A program made the translations under genes and the position numbers. From Marthasterias glacialis (lineage: Eukaryota > Echinodermata > Asteroidea > Forcipulatida > Asteriidae), in contig OU452229.1 in NCBI GenBank assembly GCA_911728455.2, positions 11,758,878-11,822,877 on the forward strand: DNA of 64,000 nt, read 5' to 3'. The notes below the pieces were generated by a model. That model saw nothing but the letters and a program-made list of their open reading frames with translations. It had not been told where the DNA came from and searched no databases. Shown here in pieces: positions 13,501 through 25,500 of this stretch (within the stretch, counting starts at the first letter, position 1; the number at the start of each line of letters is the position of its first letter).

Positions 13501-16500
13501 TTTGTGTCAGTGCAACAAGGTCGTAACTCGATTCTGCAACAAAGTTGTGAACACGCCCCATGCAACGCTGTCGAATCTCGGCGTCCGCTGACTTTGCGTG
13601 TGCATCTGATTATTTTTCGCGAGATACAACCTTTTCATATTCTTAAACTTTTGTTTCACGAAAACACTAATTTATGAGACACAACCTTGCTGCACCGACA
13701 CGGCGAAAACAGACTTCTGATCCCTGTGCTCAACGCAACTTGAGATATCATTGCACTTCTCTGAATACAAACGCACCATCAGCACGCATTTCAAGCAGTG
13801 TGCTCAGTTGAAGGTATTAATAATGCACACCTTGAACGCATTTAGTGGGATTCAACCTCCCATATCAGGGATGGTGAAAGGGAAAGGGTAGCTGTGTGAT
13901 GTGACTTTCAAGGAGGGGAAGGGGGGTGGTTAAACATTAACTTCTTCAGTACCTTGTCGCATATGAGAATGCTATAAGTGTGAGAGACAGAACATGATGG
14001 AGGGACATGACTATGGTATCCGTTCGCCATATGTCATGGAACAGCGTATCCACAATACGATGCAGGTAGTATCCTCCCTGGATTGCATACACAAGGTAGA
14101 TATCGTAGGGAACAGCATTGCCCGGTGCCCAGTCTGTGAAATGTAGACAAGAAATAAGACTCTGTTAAAATAGGATAATCTAGGGAGTGAGGGTGGGGGA
14201 TGGGAGGGGGAGGGAGAAAAGGTTTTACTGCCTTTACTTGTGATATGCTTAAAACTATGACTCCGTTGGTGTCCCCAGAGCGTTCAATTTGCCAAGGGAA
14301 AATAGAATGCTGTAGAAGACTCATAGAGTGCTATGGTTTTTACAATACATGTAGCACTTGCAGCAGTCAATATTTGTGTACATGTACGTACATGTACGAC
14401 AAAGCATGATATTTGTCCCTTTGAAAATAGTAGGGAAATGTGATGCCCAGAGCCAGAATCAGCCACTTCTCAGACTCCATGAAATGACATTCAGAGTGAA
14501 GACAACCGAAAACATCTGCCATAATTTGGATGTGATGTCACAGAACATCTGCCATGATGATGTGATACATTAACATTGTTAAAAAATACTTACATGTACA
14601 TTTGTACCTTATGCCTAAATTAGGTGGTATTGGAAAAACTCATTTTCACATCTATTCCATGAGCAAATAGCAGCAGCTTTAAGTTTTGGCAAGAAGCGCC
14701 CCGTTTTGGCATGCAGCATTTTTCATTGATTACAAGGGTTGACCCAACCTTTTCAGGGGTGATCGATCTCGCTGCACCATTTGTTCCTATCGTGCCTTGC
14801 TCGCTCGTAAACCCTGAAATTTGTTAATTAAAATTTGCCAGTACATGGCACATTTTAATTAGGCCTGTGGCCAATCAACTCTACACGCACGCTCAAGTAT
14901 GGTAGCCCCTAAAAGAGGCATTCTTCTTTGAATTTTTGATGTCTAACTGTATGCACTTTAGGTGACCGTGTAAAAACACGATTCAGTTGAGGTGGGATCG
15001 TGTCGAAATACTTGCATGTGCGCAAAGCAGTCACTTTTGGGAGCCAATCAGCGTTGTTTTTCAGTACATCCCTACCATGGTGCTGCCCATGGTAGTGATA
15101 CTGGGGCTGACCTACATATAGTATTGGCATTTATCTACCTTTTCTGGCTAGTATAGTAACAATCTCCCTGCGTTTTCTGAGGGAAAAGAAATTGGAAATT
15201 GGATTAACCAATAAACCATAACTGTACAACTTTCCTTCAGTGTACAGCTTTTGGTTACACTTTAATAGCACAGTGTATGTACCTGCAAAAAAAAATTATG
15301 ATGCATTATGTATTTAAACAGGTGCACATTAATCTATTCTTAACTTGTGTACTTTTTTCTGATCAAGTGGTCTCCTAGATTTTGTGCCGGGCAACTATCA
15401 TAAATTTTTAACACACAAAAACTACACTCAACTGTAAATCATTGGCACAATCGTCTCATCAAAAAATACATCTTAATAACAAACCTGTTTATCCGGTATC
15501 CATCAAAATTTTATCCAAGACTGGGTTTGTTAAACTTTGATTGAAATCTTTTGAAAGTCAAAGCAACTATACTTAGCAGAAGGCCAGGCATGCCATTTTC
15601 CGTCCAAATTTCTAATGCTGAGCTTTCAGGTTTCGAATGGTTGCTATTTCGAATGGTTCGGCATTTCCTGGCAAACAATTGAATTGTTGCTCATGTGAGA
15701 AGTTTTACGTTTTGTACCGCAATTTCTAGACTAATTCAAGTATTGCAGAAAGTAAGATCTGAATCATTTCAGAGATATGCCCCCATTCTTCAAACTAAAA
15801 TTTCATAAAATCTGGTTACATTGCCATCTGCGTAAGTTTACTTCCAGTTCCATACATAGATGTGTACACTTTCTGCTTGCCTAAAAATACACAGGGCCCA
15901 ATTTCTAAGGCTGCTTAAGCAGAATATATTGCTCACCAGACTTCTGCTCAGCAAAAATGGGGAAAGATACCAGCCAAAAGTGAAACATATATGACATGGT
16001 ATTTTGGCTGGTAACCTTTTTCTAGTAAAGCACAATTAGTTTTGTGCTTGGCTAATTTTTGCGCTGAAGCAGCTCTATCAAACTGGGCCCAGGCTTTCAG
16101 GCTCCTCTCTAAGCATAATGTCATGAGTCACATTGTCTATATTTACATTAACTGCGGTGCCAGTGTAAGGACAAATGGCAAATGGACAAGTTGGAATGTG
16201 ATGTGACATACAGGGCCTAAACATATCAGTTCAAGTATCACGACGAGTTACTGAATTAATTATGCATAATTATTGGGACAAAAATGCAGAATGGTCAACT
16301 ACAAGTGGACGAAAAAGAAAATGAAAAAATCTTGAGGATATTTTGAAGAGACAGATATTTCTGAAGAGAAATGATTTAAGGAAGTTCAAACTCTGGTGAG
16401 GCTTTTCTAAACTTTTAATTTCATGACTAGGGTTTGATTTGTTTGATCAATTTATTGTTTTTGTAATTATTATTATTGTTAATTTGTTTCATGATTTATT

Positions 16501-19500
16501 GAAAAAAAGTAAAGTGTTTGCATTAAAGTGTACATATATGTAGAAATTTTAATGAAGTTAAAGCCCACAGCTCAGCATTGGTAAAGTGTATATAAATGCT
16601 TCCATTCTTTGCACAAATCAATATTTATGTAATAATTTACCAAACTGTGAAAATTTCAGCTCATTTTGTCATATCATTTGCGAGAAACTGTAAAAATGCT
16701 TTTAGCATTCAGCATTTTTTGTACACATTCTTAGGCAGAGTTTTGGCCTCACATGAGAAGAAAATTTATCTTGGATCTTATTTCATTTATTATTCAAGAA
16801 AGATAACACTTCAGGCATAAATATTTCAAGGAAAGTTTTTTACCATAATTATCTTTACACCATGTAAGGTATATGTAAATCTGTGAACATTTATGTTTTT
16901 CTATCTTACCAATGATGCGTTGGCGCTTTAAATGTATAACTTACATGTAAGTACTTCCTCTTCCTTATAAAGTGTAGCCCTCATATGAGTGAGCCTAATC
17001 ACACTTTGAACTAATGAATAGTAAAGTGTCTTGCTCAAGGACACACATGTCATGACCTGGATTCAAACCCACACTCCGGTGACTAAGCCTGGGTTCTGCA
17101 CACGGTGGTCGGTGCCAGCAACCCATCCATCCTTCAGGATTCCCAGACCACCACCACTGGACTGGCAGAATTTTCTATTTTTCCCGACCACCGCACATTT
17201 TCCAAACTTTCTGAATTAAACTTGCCCATTTCCTTCCACAGATTTTCAACAACATGTTAAGTTTTGTATTTACCAGTAAAAAAATTGTATCCAAAGCTGT
17301 AAACTTTGAGTATTTTCTTTGGTTTGCAGCGAAATATACCCGCATTGATATCACAATGGTTTCCAGTCACGCTGATCATAGCATTGTGTGTTGCGTACCC
17401 TATTCCATAACATTAACATAGAAGGGTAAACTAAACTAGACACCATGCCATTCATACATGTAATTTTTTTTCCCATGGCAGTAAAGGCCTCCATTCAATT
17501 CAATGCACAGTGCCCATGTGTGTAACCACTCTGTGCACAAAGGAAACTGCCTTGACCACAATAGGGAAAAATTTTCCACAATCTTAACAATTTTTTTTGC
17601 GAAACACCGCCCTGCTGTCTATCTGCCCACCACTAAAGAAATCCTGGGCAGAAACCTGCTTAGCCACCACTAGAACTTGTGTTGTTCAACTCAACACCCT
17701 AAACCCCTCCGCCATGACACCCTACAAGTACATATAATGTACATGTACTCCCATTCCCATCAAATTGGTTTGGGAATTAGAGGGACAGGAAGTAAACTGA
17801 TTGGCTATTGGAACAATTCAGAAATGCGACCTCGAACTTTTCTGAAAAACAAGTCCAGCTCTGCTTGATAAGGAATAACCTTGAATAATAAGGCCAATGA
17901 AAATTGATTGTTAGTTTGTTAGTTTAGGTAAGTGCCAGCATGGAGTTTTCAGTGATAAAAAATAAATATAATACATAATTTTTTAAGTCCCCAAAAGTCT
18001 GCTGACAACTGTTTTTAGTCGGGCCCTTATTTTTTTTCTGTAAAAGAATCTATAGACCCCATGCACTGACGTCACACGCAGCATAAGTCTGCAAGTATAG
18101 ATACATGTATGGCTTGCGTCTAACTGCACGCGTGTTGCCTAAGTAATACACAAGGAATCTGACTCCCAAAATGGCGCAGCCATGAGTTGTGTGATGACGT
18201 CAGGTGACCTGGGTCAAGGGTCCTTTCTCTATAGGCCTTTTCACACCATCAACGCCGATCTGTATCGAATCTACACGGGTCAACTCCGTGTTGACTCAGT
18301 AAAATTTCAACAAGAATCAAATCCACTCCTCTTTCATACCCCCAGCTCTGTGCAAAATCTGCTTGTGAGTTACACGTGTAACTTTCGACCTGTGTATATT
18401 GCGCTCGTTTTACACTGCCAGGTTCCTACACGAATCCAAGAAGAAAACTCTCATACTGCATTGCGCCACGTCGTGTCTGCTGCATGCTGGACGGCGTCAC
18501 GCACTCAACACGGATCCAAAATGAACCCTGGAGTGTTCACACTACGGCTGTTGACACGTGCTGGAATTTTTGATACAGATCAAGAGCACTCAACCCACCT
18601 CCCGACCAGGGTTGGTTTCGACACGGATCGAGCGCTCTACACGGACCAACGCCGGATTGAAATGTTGTAGTGTGAAAAGGTCAGTCAAACTTACACAGAT
18701 CGGACCCGTGACCAACACAGAGATTTTTCGTAGTAAGAAAAGGCCTTTTTGAAATCTGCAATCCTCATTTTGAAGCCCTTGAAGAAAAAATGGGAAATTG
18801 TCCATTTTATAAAATAAAATGGCCATGCATTGCATTTTGACACTACATTGTTCATGTGGGTGAAGAATGAATGATGAAAACTTCCCTCATCCAATTTTTA
18901 AGACATCGGTTGATGAGAAACTAACACTCATTTTCCATTGGCCTTATTATGCACTGCTCGGGTTAAGATAACAGACATAACGAGTTCCTGTTTTTGAAAC
19001 TAGAACCATACATATCGAGAAATAGATCTCAATAAACTACCCAGCACAAATTCTACAGTTTTATTACATTGATTTAAAGATAAAATATAGGATTGGTAAA
19101 GCTGATAGTGCAGTGTTCTTACTTTGTGTGATTCAATATATAGGCCTACATGGAAAGAAAAAAAATGTGAAAATGCCGTTGTCCGAGAATGGAGAAAATA
19201 GTGAAAAACAGTGCACACTTTTCAGCATGTACATTTATAATTGTCTTTAATTTCGCGATTGTTACAACTGAAATTAAAATTAAAATCTTCAATTTTCTCA
19301 GCTTTGATAGCAATAAGTATTTCAGATGGAAGCATTTCTACGGAAGATTGGTACTGGTTTGAACTTCATAATCAGTAAGCTTTCAGACAGATACTAATAA
19401 ACCATTTTTTTGATGAATGCCAATCTTGTATTCTAACTTTAAAGTGTACCAATGTAATTTATATACAGTACATGTATCTAAAAGAGACGAAATGATCTTC

Positions 19501-22500
19501 AACTTTGTAAAAACCGAGGGTTGGAATGAAAACAATAACATTCATTTGTTTTCTCCTGTCTTGTCCAAAAGTTCTTCAAAACATTTGAGCTTTGAGAAGG
19601 GCCTTGGCAAATAAAGCCAAATGAAACAGTTATATACCACGTAACCTGTGACATCACATGTTTAAAAAAAGAGCCACACAGGTCTGAACGTCCTGCAGGT
19701 ATGATTTGTACACAGCCCAATCGAAGACAAGAATCAATCTTACATTTTAGGGAAATTGCATTCCCCTATTTATCAACCATTGATATGAAGAAAGAGGGCA
19801 CATCTGAAAACGTGTTCAGCTGTTGCTTTTGGAACTCTTGAAACTAAGTGGAAAACATGACACAAAATGTAAAATTGTCCATTATGACCAGTGTACATGT
19901 AGTATCCTGCCTGCCAGAAAGGCCCTGGAACGTACAAGGTCACTCTTTTTGCAGACAATGGTTAATATTGGTCTACACCACGTTTCACTTCACTGAATAG
20001 TGCACTCATATCATGCGCATGCTGAAAATTGGTTGGAGAATGAAATGTGCAACCTATTGTACATGTAATTTCAATCAACTGTAAAGTCATATTCTGCTCA
20101 TGGTAATACTCGACTGTAACCATACATGTAACTTATAAGGGAAAATGTTATTCCCATGCTAACTCAGACCATGATTGTAAAACCATAAACCTGTCTTGCT
20201 TATAGTCTCACCTTCCAGTCAATGCTTTAACAGGAATTGAATTCCCAGTAACTTTTCCCGTTTTGAATGCAAGCATGTCAGCGTATCTGTACAAACTAGA
20301 CAACAATGGGCATTTGGATTCTCCTTTCTCCTCTAGTTGTGTTTGTGCAGTATGCAATTTGGTGACTCAACAAGCTTCTTTCTTCTTTTAGCATACATGT
20401 ATCAGACGACATCCAAAGCACCAATCAGGGAAGATTCAGATTTTGTGTTTTATCATTAGCATATTTTCAAGTTGATACATGTAAGGCCAAGTTAAAAAAA
20501 ACATCAGTTGATTGTCACCGCCCGCATCCTTTTTTCTTTTCGATATTTCCTCAAAAAGACAACATTTTAATGTACTTTTAAGCCATTATTGGCATCATTC
20601 TTTCAGTTTTTGATTAAACTTACCAATCTTTTAGAAGGGAGACACAGAAACTGTATTTGCAGGGGGGGGGGGGGTTATGGTGAGCTGTGGACTGCACAGC
20701 TCCCGTCAGAGCATGCTATATGTACATATCGAATGGCCCGCACCATATTGAATGGTGCGGCGAGATCGATCACCGTTGTGAACGAGGTTGAGCTACGATG
20801 ACAGTTCAACTCGTCGACCATTGAGACAACTCGACCGGTTGTCTTACAGTTAAGTTTTGATCATGAGTTGACATGACTGTGGAGTTCTATCAACTGTGTC
20901 GAGTTGGTCATCACTGCCACGTTGCCTGACCCACGCATCTTGGTGTAATAATCCTAGTTATTACCCGATGCAACAAATGGATATAAATAAAGTTAGCTGT
21001 GATTTTCAACTGAAGAATTGGTGGCCCATTTGAGAGAAATTGCTTGGCGGCCATCTTGGCAAAAAAAATAAAAAACAAAATATAAAAAGGCCCTCATCCT
21101 CCTCTTTTTGTAAAAACCAGGAGGATTAACTGGTTTTTTTTAACTTGGCTTAATATGTTCATCAATAAACAGGATAGTTTATTGCTGTAGTGTTTGTTTT
21201 GCGAAAAATTTCATAGTCCGCGAACAAAATACTCAACTGTTTACTTTATGCATGTTGCTTGTACCATAGAGCAAGGAACAGAGTGTTCCTTGCTCTATGC
21301 TTGTACCATGGAGAAAGAACCCACAGACCGCTGTGACCTTCTGATGTCAACTTGAAATTATGCAAATTGTCTGAAGGGGTTCAGTTTTCCTGATTTCATA
21401 ACAACCCCATACAAGTGCCACAGCCAACATTGAAAACCATGTGCCCCCCCCTAAAAATCATAATAAATAACAAACAATAAACAATAAAAAATGAAAACTA
21501 AGAAAGTGACTCCTCCCTAATCCACATTTCAAAACCCATGCAAATGTTGTTTGGGACGTCAAATCCACCGTCAACATGGACAACCAGCTAATTGATCCTC
21601 GTGCATTAAATGTTAATGTTTTCATTCGTTGTTCTTTTCTTCTTAATTACAAAAGTGTGTTCCTGAAGTTTCTTGGGAAATGAGTAGGCCTACATGCCAG
21701 TTCTTACCCTTATGCTGGTCTGTTGCCAGACCAGCAGAACCCAATTTCATAGAGCTGCTTAAGCACAAAAGGGAGCTAAGCACAATAAAATTGTGCTTAC
21801 CAGAACAAGGTTACCAGCCAAAATACTTCCACACATATAATTGTGGCTGGTTCCTGCTTGTTTTTGCTTAGCAGAAAAATTCTAAGCAACATTTGCTGCT
21901 TAAGCAGCTCTATGAAATTGGGCCCTAGGTGTCAGCAGAGATCAACCTCCATTTACTGATAGATAAACATTGTGGTCTACCTTCTTTAAACAACTCCCAG
22001 TCCCAGTACTTCCTGCCCGGTGACCCAAGCAACCTATCAGAATACAATGGGATTTCTCACTGCCTGAATAACAAAGCTTGGTAAAAAACTGCAGGTCATG
22101 GTCGCCCACATTTAAGTCTCTTCAACAAGTAAACAAGGTACAAATGTAGCTACATGTACAATGGATACCCACCTGACTCCAGGGCCCCATTTCATAGACC
22201 TGAAGCAGAAAATAGTGCTTACAATATTTCTGCTAAGCAAAAATTAGCAGGATACCAGTCACAGATTGTACACGTGACATGGTATTTTGGCTGGTAATCT
22301 TATACTGGTAGGCATCATTTTTTTTTGTACTTTAGCTACTTTTGTGCTTTAAAAAGGAACACATTGCTTTTGATTGAGCGCTTTGGACTATAAAAATGAA
22401 ATAGAAATGGTTGAAAAGATTTTTTAAAAGTAGAATATAAAGTTTCACATAAACATGCCTTCAAATTGTGCGGCTTTTGTTTTTAAAATTGACCAAAAGC

Positions 22501-25500
22501 GGCCCGCCATTTTGTATGTAGGACCAAGGTTTTGACTCCACTGGTCGTCTTTCGAGTCGCTGCTGGTTGAGCTATGGCTGAGCAATTATTATTACGATCA
22601 CTATCTGTTTTTGATATTCAAAGAAGTAAATTATAGTTCATAAAGAGACAAATAAATGGTACATGTAATACAATTTTTAATTCCACTTTGGCCAAGCCAC
22701 AAGCCTTGCAATGAGTTTGCGGAGCCAGGCCGGTTGAGGCGAAGCCTGCTCCGCTTCTTGGGCGGGCCAGCCTAGCCCCCGGCCCGGGGCCCAGACAGAC
22801 ACACCATGGACATGGTCCTCGTAGATCACAGGCTTGCCTCCTGGCTGTGGATGGCTGAGGGCCCAACCTAGCAGCAACGAATTGTGGTGAGCAAAAAAGT
22901 ATGGTTCCAAGTGCTTTTTTAGTATTCTGATAGATTTGTTGTTGGTGTGCCTTACTCAGTATTCAGGCCTCACAATTTGTTAGCAAACAGATGAGAATTT
23001 AGGGTCCTGCGCCTAAGTGGAGCTGAACCATGGACACATCAGGTAAACCTTTATCATCCATGTCATCTCCAACTCCAACTAGGGGACGTACACTAAACAA
23101 AGCTGCTGAGAAGTGTCAGTTGGTGGCACAAAAATTGCACAAAAAATGTTTTAGATAAGAGCAGTGAAAAAAGGCTCTATTGGAGTCAATTGTTGGCAAC
23201 ACCAACTGTAATGCACTTGTCAATTGTGGTTCCGGCCCCCCAGGACCCGGGGATGGCGGGGACTTGGGCCGGGATGTCATTTTGGAAAATGTGACAAATG
23301 TGGTAGAGTCCCGGCCAAGTCCCCGCAGGGCAGGGCACTTTTTTTGGTCACACCCCGGCCCACTCCCCGCATAATCACCTCGTAGTTCCCCGGCCCACGC
23401 CCGGCCCCCTGAGTCTGTGATCCCGTGCGTGCTATTGCTCTTCATTGAAGGGTCCCACACACTAGAGTGTCGTGCTCGTTTTCCTCAAAAGAGTTTAAGA
23501 AAGGGTATAGAAAAAACTCTCTCCGTGCTTTACTCTACAGGGAAAAGATCAGTGAGTATGTCCCGGGTACAATCCCGGGGTAGATCCCCGCCTGTTTCCC
23601 CGGCCCTTTTGAGTCACTGTACGGCCCCGCATAATGTCCCGGCTAAGTCCCCGCAGGGCCGGGCACTCTGAGCCATGACACCCCCGTCCAAGTCCCGGCC
23701 CAAGTCCCCGCCCATCCACGGGTCCTGGGGTGCAGGGACTACAATTGACAAGTGCATAACTGTAAAAGAAGGATTTTGCTCAGGGATATGTCGGGAAATG
23801 GTGAAGATGAGTCATTCGCAGGGTTGATACTGGACAGGTGAGAAAGAATCGAGAGCATGACTGTCAAGTGTTAAAAATCTTGTAGGGGCCTACATGTATT
23901 TATTGGCTAAGTGATATGCTGCGGGTGTTTTTAAAATTACATGTCGCGCTAGAGACAAATGGTACCTGGTGTTCATCTGGTAGGTTTACCAGGCCACTGG
24001 CTAATGGGCGCCAGCCTGACGTCAACATACAGGGCATTTTGAGCATTATTTGGTCATTGTTAATTACTGCTGGAAATACGTCTATGTTTCGCGGGTCAGA
24101 TGTCGGGGGTCAGAGGCCAATTTTTGTTTTTCTTTAATCACCACTCACCAATTACAACACATTATTTAAGCAGCCCTATGAAAATGGGCCCAGGTGAGAC
24201 ATCATAATATGTACAATGTACATGTACCCTAATACTCTACCTCCATGTTTACACACTGTCCACCAACCAACCAAATGCTTGCTAAAGACACTTACTACAG
24301 CTGAACCACCAATGCCGTGAAAACTACTCTAAATGTAAAGCATAAACGCCAGATTGCCATCCAGTAAGTTAGGGCAAACCCTCGTGCAAAAAGTAAAAAA
24401 CAAATAGCGGAACAATGGCCCTTGGATAATCTGTAGTGTGTGATTAGAAAAGTTATTTTCAGCACTGATCTGTTTTGCAAACTTCAAAAGTTTAGCGCAC
24501 TTTTAGGGCCATCGCCAATTATTGGAAAACTTGCTGGAATACACCCTGAGAAATATCCCCTCCCCAATATTTACTTATAACTTGCTGGGAAACTGCCTAT
24601 TAATAAAATGGAGGAAAGTTCTCATAATCATTTCAAGCTACAAAACCATTAGCCTTTATGATATGGTGGACACTATAGGAGTGTACTGCTTGGTTTGGGT
24701 GTATACAGACAAATTTACCCAAACCTACTACATGTAGTTTAAATATTGTGTCCACCATATCTCAAAGTGGCTTATGACCTTTCAAAAAGAAAAACTGGAA
24801 TGAAACTGTTGCACATAGCTTTAATGTCAGTTGTGGAAAACAGTTCGACCTTTCCATTCAGTTTTGCTCAACATGCATTGAACAGGCTTTTCTGTGACCC
24901 ATGTACATGTACATTGTAGGTTCAGCTGAGTCACCCGTATTGTGGAAGCTAAGGACCCTGGAAGAGGTTAACTAGGATCTCATCTACATTCAGGACTAAG
25001 TCTAATAATGTGTGATTACATTGAATGCAAGAGTACACCGATTATGTCCGATCGGCACTGATAACATTCCTGTTAGAATACACCAAAAAGGAAACAATTA
25101 TCTACATGTCAATATTGATGCTGGCCCAAACTTCTATCAAACACCCAATTCTTAAAGAGAAGATGCAATTCACCTTTACTAAAGTACCTTTTGTTTTCTC
25201 TCTTAATACAAAATCATGTGTGACATATCACTGCATTCAGTGCTTTCCAAGTCTCGCGGGGAACAATCCACCTTGGTAACTTGCGTTAGATGAACATAAA
25301 CACTTGTTCCAAAATACAGTACAATCCTGTTAGGAAATGTTAATCTAGGAATAGGAATGTACAAATGTCTCTCTCTCTCTCTCTTTAGTTGACAGAAGTC
25401 AGAATCATGTTGAGGTTTGCCCATTCATGTCCATCCCTCATCAAGTTAGGGAAGATAAGTTTGAAGCACCCCGATGTCCCTAGCAATCTATAGCTGAGCT

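Larger units (their letters stand above)
5580..13952. other. CERS1-like intron 3
   Basis: An 8.4-kb intron. It contains a 1.6-kb element with short terminal inverted repeats and an internal 129-bp tandem array (5702-7315), a segment (8044-8255) repeated in inverted orientation at about 27465-27590, a three-member dispersed repeat (9283-9420), a CpG-rich patch (about 9840-10100), a foldback minisatellite (10465-11040), a palindromic element (11161-11359) and a SINE body (12560-12790). Segment 11720-11990 looks like old repeat but was not assigned. I saw no additional exon. Confidence 0.65.

Noticed and set aside
18182..18670. A 162-codon frame as a coding gene
   Set aside because: It lies within a mobile element whose second copy (34838-35335) does not keep the frame.
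21265..21299. MicroRNA precursor
   Set aside because: The total length of 35 nt with a 5-nt loop is too short for a Drosha/Dicer substrate.
22618..23671. Several Pro/Gly/Arg-rich frames of 62-114 codons
   Set aside because: They overlap the GC-rich foldback element and its GC-rich neighbour on both strands; composition alone explains the absence of stops.
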